From: Struthio camelus
Lineage: Eukaryota > Chordata > Aves > Struthioniformes > Struthionidae
Reading direction: 5' to 3'
Assembly: GCF_040807025.1 (NCBI RefSeq)
Contig: NC_090947.1
Coordinates: forward strand, 8,060,001-8,124,000
DNA length: 64,000 nucleotides
Below are positions 25,480 to 37,685 of the stretch, one piece after another. Numbering within the stretch: position 1 is the stretch's first letter; every line of letters begins with the position of its first letter. The notes under the pieces were generated by a model that saw nothing but the letters and a program-made list of their open reading frames with translations, ran no database searches and was not told the DNA's origin. The position numbers and the translations under genes were made by a program.

Positions 25480-28400
25480 TAAATATTCAAGAACTTGAAA
25501 GCCACGCAGCATCAACAAGTCAAAGATATGAGCGATGTTTGCCTTAGATTTTGTAAGTATGCACCTAAAATAGTATATGCATAGACAGGAAAAGATGATT
25601 ACCTGGGGCGTTATATGGTGAGTACAGTATAAATGGCAGATTAATTATCCTCCTTGAAGTGCTGCTGGAGTACAGCTCCCTGGGTTCATTCTTGTTCATG
25701 CAGGGAAAGGATTTTAGGAAATGGAGCGGGGAGAGGACACTGCTACTAGTACATGTTTCTTGACCTGGACCTTCCTTACTTCAGTCCGTGCGATGCTTAC
25801 AGGAGGAACAGTAAATATGCACGAGTGTTTTGCTCTCCGATAAAGACGAGGCTACAAGGCATATGCAGGAACTAGAGATGTGCTTTTTTACCTCTAGAAA
25901 AAGCCTTTCCAAGGTTTAAAAAAAGGTGTTAAATTATTACAGAAAGAAACAACAAATAAGCTTGGAAAGACTGTTGTTGATTAGTGTGTTTGAAGGGAGG
26001 CAGGGCAGCAAAGATCATCTTTTTTGAAGTGTAATTCTGCAGTGTTGAATAGCAAAGGCAACTGTAAAGAGACCCAAATTCCTACAATGAAAAGCTGTTT
26101 GCATTTTCACTGGTTAATGCTTAAAATCTGTCTTCTGAGTTGAACTCACAAACTTAGAAAATCATACAAAGAAGGCAGTTTTAGACAGGTCTAACCTCCT
26201 TTCCTGAGTACAGAAAAAAAATTCCACTCATTTTCCAGTGCTCAATTACTGTGCAGGTTTGTGTGACACTGGCTATTTACTTTGGGTCTGAAATGAGGCC
26301 CGTTACAGAGCCGGGTATGTGCTCTGTTCTGAGATACCTTTGAATTGCTATACAGAGATGCATCTCCAGCACGGTTGGTCTGGTCTGAAAGCGTTAGTCT
26401 CAAAAATAGGGAAAGACAGAGAACAGTTGCCTCTGCTAAATGGTCAGTCTTGGGTGAAGATTAGTAAGAGTAAATCAAAAGACGGAGAAAAAGGAGACAC
26501 CCCTTTGCTTTTCATTTTGTTTGTGTTACTTTTTAGTATTTAAGGCCTCTGTTTGAATGTGTATGTGTTCTGGGTCCTGATTTTTAGCCTCACTGCATTA
26601 CAGTGATACTTTAAAATACACATACAACAGATTCCTTTAAATTGCCCAGCTCCCTTGCTGGGCAGCCTTTTGCACCCAATAACTGAAGCACCAAGTTAAA
26701 CAAGACAACATCATTTCAAAGCAGTGCTCGAGCTCAGAGAGATGCAGAAAGCAGCTCATTTCTGGCAGGACCTTGGAGCTGGAAGAGCTGCTCTTCACAC
26801 TGGGGTAAAGACAGACCTGCTGCTTTTTGCCTCATTCCAAAGGCAAGGACAGGTGTGCGTGTCCATCCATCGAGGCGTACAGTCTGGATGACAGCCTTCT
26901 CCTTCCCCCTGGACACTAGGGAAGCAGTTCCTGCCTTCACCTACGCGTACAAGTGACAAGGAACGGACCCACCGAGGTGAAGAGAAGAGAATCAGCATGA
27001 GACCACCTACCAGAACAGCCACGTCCATGACTCATCTTCCCAGAGCTGAATTAGCACCCTTCATTAAGCCATTTCTTCTTATTATTACTGTGTTTATACT
27101 GCTTCACTGGGGTTTTCCAGTCGGACAGGAACACAGTGGCTAAGGATTTGCTGGGGGCTGGGTTAGATTCATTTCCAAATCAGAACTAATTTATGCTAGG
27201 CAGACAGGCTGTTGAGGATAATTTTTACAAAAGGTAAAATGCACCATCAGATATATTCACATAGCAGCCAACAAACTTAAGACTCAGGCATCACCGACTT
27301 CTGAAATTGTGGCCTTTTTCCAAAACCCGGTCCCGAGACCACACTGTGTGTGATTTGAAGGCTGTACCCCAGTTGCACTTATTCTGTGGGCTGCAGGTTA
27401 GAAAATAACGCCTTTTGCCGCTCACAGTCTTTTTCATACCTTCAAGCTTGACGCTTATTTAGTTCTGAAAGCCGATAAACACGTAAGCTTGGGACCCTTG
27501 CAGTCATGGCAACACGAATTACTGGATTTACTACTAAGATCTTACAGGAAACTGATAGAGGTAATTTGTAGAGAGAAGTGACCTGTCCAGATAAAATGAA
27601 CATGGAGCTGAACCTTTGTACAAAACTCCTCATGAACCTGAGACAAACTTTTTGTCATATGTTATCTGTTCTTACTTAGGGGAAATTCAGTACAGTGCAG
27701 CTTTTCTAAACAGTGCATGTTTACCTCTCCCTAACAGATAAAATTATATGGCTCCAAAATGGACCAGGATTTCACAAAGCTGAACAGACAATAAGAGAGA
27801 CTAAAGACATACAAACAATGGCCTGTGCTCACGGCATTAAAGGATGCGCGCTTTTCTGTTGTGGGGCTGCCACTCACGTCCCTGAGGTGCTGAACACCCA
27901 AAGAGACTCTCTTGTTGCATGGATCTGTGCTCACACCAAGCGAACGATGCTATCAGAGGGTGACACATCAGTATACTCAGGGCTAGCATCCAATAGCGAG
28001 AAAAGGTCACACTGTATCTGATTCAAAACGGGTAGAAAACAGTACCTTGAAGATCCCCGCTGCACTCAGCAGAAGAGGGCTGAGTAAGTAAGCGGAACAC
28101 AACAGAATTCAGTCAGCAATTAATTCCTCTAAAGCATTGCTACTGTCTGGGGTTGTACCAAAAACACAAGAGAGCACCATGCCCGTTTCATGTGGGATTC
28201 TTATTTTTTTGCTTTAGCAACACAATCCCATTCTTTGAAAGAGATTTGATTAATTAACTTAGTAGGTAAAAGCCAGTGAATGACATTTCATTTAGGCATC
28301 GCACATCTAACGACCATTTTCATTGCATTAGTCGCTCAGAAAAAGCTCTCCCTGAATTTTGGGCCCATGGGATAATTGTTTTCAGAAGCTGCAGAATAGC

Positions 28401-30240
28401 TACACTACATCCAGTACCTACAGTTATCTTGGTGCATCCTATTACTTGTACTGCAGTGGTGCCTAGGTGAGCCGGCACATATCATGTTCTTCTGGTCTGG
28501 CCAGCTCTTGATGCAGAAACATCCTCACCCTGAAGAGTTGCAAGAAATTCAAGAAAACAGTGAAAAAGACCACTGAAACACCGAGGCTCTCAAGCCTGGC
28601 TCCTCAGCCACGTCTAGGCAGCTGATCCGCAGAAATCAAGGCAGCTGGGCTCTACTTTTCTGGAAGATGGAGAAAGCACCAGAGCCACGAGCCAGGCCCA
28701 GACTCCCTGACTGCTGCCACAACGCCAACTTGGTGCTGCGGCCAGCTTACAACCAAGTGACACAGCAGTGTTTTCCCTCCGTTACCATGGCATTCTGTAA
28801 ACGACTCCAACACATTAGTTTGAAATTAAGTGGGCAAACCTCTCAAAGTTTGGCAGTCTGGATAAACATCTGCAGGGATCTGGCTGGACTTGGGGACAGG
28901 CTGTCCTTGTTTTGGCACTCCTTTGCAAAAGGAACCACAAAAATTGGTAGAGATGCACCCCTCTTATTCTAAGGGCATCTGCTAAGTCTAGAGGAAAGAG
29001 TGTGAGGCAAGTAAGATCTACATCGAGAAAAGGAGAGAGGGGAGGGAGGGGCCGAGGAAAGTGTCCCATGGGAGGGTACCTTGTACAGTGCAGAAAGGCA
29101 GCAGGGTTTAGGAAAGAGAGATGAATGGAGGAGATCAGAGACAGAGAGGTGCTCTCTACTCCACAAAGGAGAAATCCTCTTCCAAGGAGATCAGGATGTA
29201 TATTACATTGTAGATAATTTACTGCAGTGGCCTATCTATCATGTGTGATCACGCAGTCTTGGGCATCTTCCGAGTGAACCTCTTGGATGGCATCTCCGTT
29301 CTCTAGAGCACTTGCCAACTCTGCGCTTATGGTCTTGCAGAAGAGCAGCTTCTCCCGAAAGATCTCTCAAAAGGTTCTCCCAGCTCCCACAGGAACAGGG
29401 ACCTCCAGGCTGCAATCTGAATACACTAGCAATCTCCAGTCTGGACAAAATTTAAGAGTCCATTTAGGAGGCCACTGGGGGTAAAAAGAACCCTGCTAGA
29501 ACGTTACATCATAAATAGCGGGAGTGAATCAGGCTTTTGCTAGGCTACTCCGATCTCTCTTCCTAAAGCTTCCTATCCTGCGTTACATGAGAGTTTAAAT
29601 CAGCCTCATAGGTTGAGATGGATATTTTTTTCTGACTAAGCACTACACATAATAGGAGGTAAATGGCTCAAGGAGTGCTTCCCTTTTTAGTACAAAGTGC
29701 TGTTCAGCAGGGGCACTGGTGTTCGTCACAGTGGTGGGGCAGCTGGCCAGCCTCCTCTCTCGGGTAACGTGGCTGACTGCGGCGGAGCAAGGCTAATGCA
29801 TTGCCAGAACGCCTTTCATCTGCCTGCTCCCGTTCTTGCGCTATTGCACACACGTCCCAGTCTCAGCTGGGGCTGCAAGCAGAAATAAAACCAAAATACC
29901 ACACCAACAGCTGTTTTGCTGGATTTTATGGCACTGAAACCCAGGAGTACTGGAAATCTTCAAATAAAGCTTTTTCTCATATGAGAAACTTCCAGATGCA
30001 TGAGCCTGAGTGTTTGTGAACAAGGAATGTTTGGCTAGTAAGCTTGTTCTTTTGATGTCTGCCCCTTGCAATTTCATTTATAACAAATACGTAATAACTC
30101 ACTGAATACTACAGTAACTCATGAGAACATGAGTGCATGATTTGGTGGTAAAGATGCGTATAATTTCATTGGAGGGCCACCATCAACCTGACTCAGCACA
30201 TTGTAGCAGGGTTTCCTTCCCTGGATAGATTGTTGTTGAA
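25480..30240. other. intergenic DNA, one possible old repeat end
   Basis: No gene is supported. Around 26150-26215 a stretch with AAATCATACAAAG and GGTCTAACCTCC resembles the antisense 3' end of an old CR1/L3 element, but too weakly to call. A purine-rich block lies at about 29020-29140. Confidence 0.4.
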
Positions 30241-30249
30241 TAAAAATTC

Positions 30250-31480
30250 CCTAAACTGAGGGCAGTCCTGAGTAAAAGCTTTCATGAGTTTGATAAGCCA
30301 GTGAGCAAGTTGCAGTGTCAGGCCAGGCCAGGCTAGACTCCTGAGGAACCCAGTTTATCTTCCTATTGTGACAACGAACTACTGAGTACGGTTTCCAGTC
30401 AGTTTGATACCCATTTTTAGTAGTTTCACATGACCCGTATTTCTCTTGCTTGCTTACATAAAACTCTACCAAAGGCCTTAAGAAAATCAAGATATATGGC
30501 ATTTACCACTTCTCCCTGCCAATACAGTAAGGATTACCTCATCAAATTATGAAATTAGATGGTTTACATGGTCTGCTCTTCACAAAGCCATGTTGTTTTC
30601 TTCTAGGTGTTATTAATAATGGTTTGAATACTTCTTCCAGTATTTTTTCCAGGAACTGAAGTTAAGCTGATCTCTATAATGACCTGACCTCTCTTTCTCC
30701 CCTTTTTAAAGGTAAGTATTACATTTACCCTCTTGCCTTCTTTGATATCTCTCACCTTCTTACGAAAATTGCAAATGATTCTGAAATTCCATCAGCTAAT
30801 ACTCCAGCTGTTCTGGCTCATAATTCATCAAGCCCAGCTGATTTGAAAACACTTGCCCTTTCCAACCCATTCTCTCCTTGTTTTAGGGGCAGATCCTATT
30901 GCCCTGCTGTGGTGTCGCTTGTGGTGGCTACCTGCCTGCAGCTGGCCCCTGAAGCCCCCCCCCCCCAAGACAAAAAGGGCATGCATCTTTCTCAGTAACA
31001 TTTCCCCTTTCTGTTCAGTAGTTAGCCCTATCCCTGGGATTTGTTTCACCCTGAGTGTACCTACAGAAATGTTTCTTCTTACTCTTTAGGGACTGTGCTT
31101 ATGTTACCTCATTTTTTTGCCCTTGCTTTTGTGTTGCAATCCTACATGCTACTCTCCTGTAGCTGTTGTACACTCCTCCTCAGTAACCTGCTGGTTTCTT
31201 AATACTTTTCTTCTCCTCCTCAGCAGCATTTCCTTTACAGATACCCAGAATGGGATCTTTCCTACCAGTTCTCTCAATATTTTGAAATATGTCTTCTTGA
31301 GGTCCATTGTCTTTATTTAGCTGGTCCTGCCTCTCCTCCCATTAAGGACTGTAAATTCCACCAATGCATGGCAACTTCTACCTATATTCTAGTTTCTCGC
31401 CTACCAACTTCTAACCAGTGTATAACCTGCTGTACACAGATCACTATGAGAGAATAAAAACAGACTGGAAGAGTATAGAA
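30250..31480 (-). mobile_element. CR1/L3-type LINE ORF2 relic, antisense
   Basis: Translating the minus strand gives pieces of a CR1-clade ORF2 in the right order. From 31370 down, a piece around MDLKKTYFKILRELV matches the linker after the endonuclease. About 30720-30640 reads TFKKG then ISLTSVPGK, matching the reverse transcriptase PIFKKG...SLTSIPGK block. About 30600-30550 reads KQHGFVKSRPC, matching SQHGFTKGKSC. About 30505-30460 reads IYLDFLKAFGRV, matching the YLDFSKAFDTV motif A region. Stops and frameshifts interrupt all of it, so it is long dead. The 3' end of the element is not evident. It is far older than the typical chicken CR1 insertions. Confidence 0.85.
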
Positions 31481-33210
31481 GGCCCGTAAAAAAATTTCTT
31501 TGCCTGAGAGCGACTCATGGTCTGATCAGTGAAATAAACTCTTTGTCGTCAGAATAGGCGTCCCAGTAAGCCACATCTGCTGGGATGTGCAAAGACACCT
31601 TGATGTTTATGCAACTGCCTGAGAAAGGATAACTTCTCTTACAGCTGGTGCGTTAGAGGGAGACTAGTTGGATTTAGAACCAAGCTAGCTTTCTGTCAGC
31701 CCACCACCAAAATCTGAGACCGTGAACTTCAGGGGTCTGCTACATTGAAAACAAAACCAAACAGTCCCAGGCCAGTTGTATAGCTCCCCACAGCTGACTG
31801 ATGTGATCATGAGCTGCTTGATGCTTGAAGGTCATGAAGACCCCAGTGAGAGATTTCTACTTCATCCAAATGGTCTCTAAGCAAAAGTCAAGCTCCTGCT
31901 TTTAACTTGTCCTAGAAAGGACAGAGATCAGCCCTTCACTCACTGATCAGAAGATGAGAAGAAAGCAGGAAAAATAAATCAGGTGATATTCACTGTGATG
32001 CTCGAAGCTCCTGAGTATTCAGTTTTCAAAGGAAGGCCATATAAGCTGGAAGCAGTTGCTCCTCCGAAAAATCAGACCTTATCCACATTTTTTTTTAAGG
32101 ATTTTAATCACAAGGCTAGCATTTTAACTGCACAGCAAGGAGCGTTCTAGGCCTCCTTTTTCTCGAACAATACTGTACAGACGTTTTCTGCCAGATTGCA
32201 TTACGATGCAGATGCCTCTCAGGCTTTCTTATCTGTGCATGGTATCTGATGCAAGGGGCACAGAGTGCTGTGTGAAAGTTTTCAAAAACTGGCAGCGTCT
32301 CCAGCTGCTAAAGTCTCTTGCGCTTCTAGTCCCATCAGGAGAATCAGGGTTTTCACAAATGCTACAGAGACAGATAATTATGTCAGCCCCAGATACATTT
32401 GGTCTTGCTGGGAAACATACAGCTCTCTCTCTGGATTTTTAGCTATACCCATTAAAAGTGCATTTACCCAGGTAGGAATCACAAACGCCAACTGCCCACA
32501 ATGCAGCACAACCGTACCCTTCTGCAATTGTATTAACACATCTGCTACCTAACAGCAAAGACGTCTTCGAAAATGTACGTGACAAACTAGAGAGGGCTTG
32601 CGTATAAGCTTCTCTGGTGAGAGAGTGCACTTAAAAGGCATATGGCCTTTTTGGTTTCAAGAGCCAAATCTAACATATTTTTCAGGTTCTAAAATTGTTT
32701 AGATTAGAAACTGCTCGAGCCTTTCAGCTGGCTCCTACACTCACGACATGTCAGACGACACCCCTGGAAATTATCAGCTTTCAGCCTGTGTTAGTCTAAC
32801 CTGAACAGTAGTGGTGCTGATGGAACAACCACAAATCAACAAGCTCATCTACATCCTTCCAGCATCATTTCCTAAAATGTGATGTAACCACATAAGCATA
32901 CCACAGCCTCTAACTTACGTCTCGCACAAAACACAAAACCTGAGCACCTGCAAACTTTAGGGAGGGTAGACATAAAGCTAAATTTTGCAGGATGCAGGCG
33001 CTCATTGCCTTGCTCTCATACTCTGTCTGGGACTAGAAGCAGGATTAGCTAGATATTAGAAGAAAAACAAAACAAAACAAAAAAGCTTTACAACATTTCT
33101 GGCCAGGATGGAATACGGTGGAAAACCAAGTGTCGAGAAACAGACTTCTCGCGTGGTCTGCAATCCCGGCTCACTGGCTTAACAGGGTTCAAGAGGTCCA
33201 ACAATGCCCT
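31481..33210. other. intergenic DNA, nothing recognised
   Basis: No exon or clear repeat is seen. A short A-rich simple stretch (AAACAAAACAAAAC type) lies at about 33063-33084. Confidence 0.5.
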
Positions 33211-33213
33211 GGT

Positions 33214-33280
33214 GTGAGATCCTGGCCCAGTGAACTCCACGGCAAACTTCCCACTGATTTTACTGGGGCCAGGATTTCAG
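33214..33280. repeat. palindromic sauropsid repeat relic
   Basis: The left arm GATCCTGGCCCAGTGAA and the right arm TTTTACTGGGGCCAGGATTTC form an imperfect hairpin around a short centre. I know this kind of mirror-symmetric sequence (GAAATCCTGGCCCCATTGA and its complement) from interspersed repeats common in turtle, crocodile and bird DNA. I cannot give its database name. It is an old, non-coding, MITE-like relic. Confidence 0.55.
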
Positions 33281-33289
33281 CCTGGCCAT

Positions 33290-36200
33290 ACTGCCTCCAG
33301 ATGCTGCCCCTTTTAAAAACTAACAAACAACATGGAGTGTTTTGTACATGAATATGTATGTTTCCAGACAAACCAGAACACTTTAGTGCAAGGAGATACG
33401 CGTGGGGCAACTTTGCTGCCAGGTCCAGAGAGTCTGGAAGCCACTCTGCCCACTGTAGCTGAAAGAGGCTGGTCCACGTGGACCAAGGGGTGCCCCGCAG
33501 CGCAGGTGGACTAGCAGCCAAGTAGGATGCTCTGCAGAGCTAAGGATATTGGTGTGAGAGTCCATGGCTCTCTAGATATACGACTGTTATTCACAGTAAG
33601 ATGCAAGAGCGTAAATGCTGATCAATGCCAGAAGCAGCTCCCGAGCTGCTGGGCAGGCTAACAGGGGCTTGCTCTGCTTGGAAGAGATGAGCGAGACTTG
33701 GGTTTTCTGGAACGCAGATAGAACCAGCCGCAGTACCTGAGCCCCAGAGGGTTTGTGCTCTCCTAGCCCACAACCACGGCTCTCCCCGATGGGATAATAA
33801 CAAATATTCACTCCTGGCATGGGCGCAACCTGGATCGTGACTGCGGCATTGCTCCTTCTGCTTTGAAATCTGTTCTACTGTCTTGAATTTATACCAGCCC
33901 TTGACCGCCTCAGCTGATGACAGTTGCAGAGTGTACTCTAGGTTGGCCTGCCGCCGCCGCTGCCTGCCCTGCGCGCGGAGCGAGCTCTTCCCACTTCCTG
34001 CCACTGTTTACAGCCAGGCTGCAGAGCTAATTCAAGCGCTCCTGCGCCGTCTCCTGCTCTTGATACCTTCGCAGGTTCCCATCTCCCCGCAACTGATCCT
34101 GGCTCGAGTGCTCTGATATTAGCTCAGGTTCAGCACAACGCTCCTGTTAAGCTAAGGAAACAAAAGAAAACGAGCAGAAGCTACTCCCAGCAATGAAGGG
34201 AGTAGCCGAGAGCACTTGTTGCAATATCAGAGTAATGATGCCAGATAAACCTCTTCATAAAACAGTCAAGTGGAAAGACTGGAAAAGGAGGGTAGCATTT
34301 CTCTCCTGACACAGGTCAAAAAGAGCTAGACGTGCCTTCTTCCTTTCTAGTATTGCAAACTACTAGAGATTATGCTTTTGCAAATAGTTGCCCTAATATA
34401 ATCCAAGATATTTAGCTTCTTTATACATGTTTACTTCCCTCATACTGTTACCCCCTGCAGGCATTCAGAAAAAGAGGAATCTCTTTTTACTAGCTGTATT
34501 AGTGCAGTTTTATTAATGCAATTTTCCCAGACCCAGAGCTGGATGAGTTGTTTATGCTAATAAGTGATCCGTTTAGTTTAGTCCATTTCTTCCCATTTGC
34601 GACTCGATCATCAAATTGTCCCCGCCTGCATGTTTGTCGAATTAATTGTAAACATTCTCCAGGCAGATTATACAAATACATTTCAATTGATGAGTTGTTT
34701 ACAGACCAATGTCTTTGAATATACCCAATATTATTTTTTTCCCCTCAAGGGTGTGTGGCGGGTTGCCTAATTCACACACTATTTTTTCTGACAGTGAAAC
34801 TGCAGCTCTTAAAACAGGAGGACACTGACGGAAGCGTATGGGCTACTGAGCAAATAATAGTGCCCCTGTATGTTAAGCTTCCAGTTTGTGTTCAAAATTA
34901 TTTACAAAATGTTTAGGCCTCGCAAATAAACTGCTAAACTAACAGTTTAAATAAACACGACCCCTGGAAACCAGGAGAGAGATCTAATCATGAATAGTCA
35001 CGAATCACTTCCTTCTAATTCCAGCAGCTCTGCTGCTTACTAATTTGTCTTTCATCCTGCAGGCTTGCTCGGTGCAAACCCCCAGTGATCGGCTATTACG
35101 TGTAAAACAAAACCCATATGCAACTCATCATGGAAATGGGACTAATACTAATTAATGGAAATTTGACTGAATAGGTAAAATGTTATATGGAGTAATTTGT
35201 TTCGTAAAAAACATTTAAAAAATTACTTAACAATTATTAGAGGAGGATTTGAATAAATGATTGTATTTCTGATACGCCACATGGGCACTTGGGAGACTCG
35301 TGAGAATATTTCATAACAAAAAGCGTTTGCAAGTACTATCTTAAGAGGGAGAATTAGGGCTAATGGAGTCATCAGCAAAAATCTGCTGAAGCCAAATAAA
35401 AATTACGCCAGAAAACGTTAAGCATCCGATGTGTAGAAGTAAAAGCTTAGAATTTTGATCGTGAACTCCAATTCTGCCAGAAAACCTTAACAGATTTTGG
35501 ATATAAAATGCCACTTTAATTGTTATAAGCTCTTAGGCGGTTCTGCAATGAGCAAAAATTGAGTTTTGACACTGTTTTTAATAATATCTCACTAGGCCCT
35601 GGATGCCAAAATTAGATTTTATTTTAATATCATCTGAAAGATTATTCAGACAGCTACAGGAGGCAACACATCTTGAGGGTCCCAGCTTTGCCCGTAGGGA
35701 AAGGTGGGACTATTGCGGTCTTATTATAATAGAGTCCGTATGCACGTGAGACAGCAGCAGCGCAAGCGAAAGGCTGGAGACCTGGTGTCCCAACCCCAAC
35801 AGCTGCCTGCTAGCTCAGAGATGGTTCCTACATAGTTCCAGTTCCTTTCTGCTTCTTGAGTGGATGGATTTTTAACTGGCCTATGAATTTTCTCCTTCTA
35901 TGTAAACTGCCAAGGATTCCCACCCTGTGAACCCACCCAGGTCTTGGTAGAGATCTGGAAATAGCAATTCCTGTTCAAAGGAACAGTGTAAAGGAATGGT
36001 GATATGTTGAGTTAAGGCAGGGTTCCTTTTCTAAGAAAAATCCATTATAAGATAAGCACTTATCGCAATTCATATGTATATCCAAATGAGTAAGCACATG
36101 CTTACGTACTGTGATTTGAGAAAGGCTTCCTCCTGCTTTAGGCATTTTTCACAGTTAAGACTCAGGAATTTTGGTTCCTAGTTCCTATATGGAAATATTA

Positions 36201-37417
36201 AAATCTCTTTCTAATATTGTTATAGTGTTTTCGTATTGCAGCCCAGCAAACATTTCCAATGTGCTGTGACTCAGTACTTTTTTTTGCAGCAGCAGAAATA
36301 CAATGAAAGGTCTGTTTCTCATAGTATTTTGGCAGAAAACAACTCTGTGGGCTGGTGTTGGCAACACCGCAGTCTAAGAATAGGGCACTTTTCAGGCTGA
36401 AAGTTGTTGAATTTGTACATAAGCTAGATCTAAAGAAGCCACTGTCTTCAGGGAAAGGAGTAATTTGGAAATGCTTACCCTACAAGTTAGAGATCGTTAG
36501 TGTTTACCAAAATAATTATTTCCTGTGAGGGCTACTCAGAATGAAGTAAGCACGAAGAATATATTCCATTGTGTGCAGCTAGGGCGCTGGGCAGCCCCTC
36601 GGACACTTCCTTAGAGCGGCAGTCATGGCATCCAGCGCTCTAGTCTAGTTTCAATTGTTCAGAAATTTGAGTAATGTTTCCTTCCACGCTTGTGTAACTG
36701 GGAAGAACAGTGAATGGATGGCGCTTCACAGCATATGTAATACGCTGATAACACTACTTCTGTATTTACAAAACGCAACATTCGGGTGAGACAGAAGTAA
36801 CAAAACAATGAGGAAGTGAGAGTTATGCCTCCCATAACCGGGCACATTTTCCAAGGTTTGTAAGCCTAATATCCTGAGCGGAGCCTAGGCTGTCCTGTTC
36901 CACTGGAGTGAGAGCGTTTTCTCTAGCTGAGGCTCTACCCATAAAAACAGGCTACGTGTATTGTTCTCTACAAATTAATGCGATGCAGACAATTCCCTTA
37001 AAACCCCAGTTACAGCATTCCCTTACTAAGGGTAAAATTTGCCAAGTGACTCATGGCCTGTCTATGCCGTCAGTTTGATTTGCTTCTTATATCACTCCAG
37101 GGCCCGGTTTCCTGATTATCCACAGCACTCACGTGCTGCTTTTGGCTTCCCTCTGGAATAAGTCAACTATTTCTCTTCAAAACGAACTGCTGGCACCATT
37201 GGCAGACCAGCCAACTCCAGGAAGATGACGATGGATATGTACCTCACAGGGTCGGACTCCTGCTCCCTGCAATAGTCTTTCAACACCATCCCAGAACGCT
37301 GTCCTCCCTCGCCTCCACAGGCTCTCGCACCATGCTGCAGGACCTGTGACACTCCGCCTTGCCATCAGGTAAAGGAAACAGAGCTGTGGCAGACCGAAAT
37401 CTTGTTATTTTAGGCCA
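33290..37417. other. intergenic DNA, AT-rich and possibly regulatory
   Basis: From about 34440 to 35640 the sequence is AT-rich and free of evident simple repeats. It has many TAAT, ATGCTAAT and TTAATTG words, and a 13-bp direct repeat GATGAGTTGTTTA at 34542 and 34689. This is the texture of a conserved non-coding element. A fragment AAGCACATGCTTA near 36091 resembles the old repeat inside the 268-bp inverted repeat. A short GC-rich patch lies at 33945-33985. No gene is supported. Confidence 0.35.
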
Positions 37418-37685
37418 CTTTGGTAAAACAGAATACTTGAGGCCTTTGTGGCTTGAGGAAGTCCTGCAGGGTTCCTCGTCCTTTAATGCTTTCCACGTAG
37501 TAAGGATCATTCATCTTGGGACCAAATGAAAAAAGGTGGAAAGGGAGCATGGGAAGATGAGAGCCCTAAGCAGCATGCTAACTCATGTGCTTAACTTCAA
37601 GCAGTTGAGCAGTCTCAGTGAAGCTATGGAGAAACTCAAGTGCTTAGCGCAAAACAAGTGTATACATGTCTGTCGAATCGTGGCG
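37418..37685 (+). repeat. left arm of 268-bp perfect inverted repeat
   Basis: This segment is the exact reverse complement of 44156-44423 over all 268 bases, checked line by line with no mismatch and no gap. Outside both ends the similarity stops at once. Bases 37686-37690 share only three of five, and base 37417 and those before it differ. The unit includes a decayed sauropsid interspersed repeat (CATGTGCTTAACTTCAAGCA through GTGCTTAGCG to GAATCGTGG). The unit therefore predates the duplication by a long time. Confidence 0.97.

Noticed and set aside
26150-26215. Possible antisense CR1/L3 3' end
   Set aside because: Only scattered words match, with no ordered series of blocks, so it is not called as a repeat.
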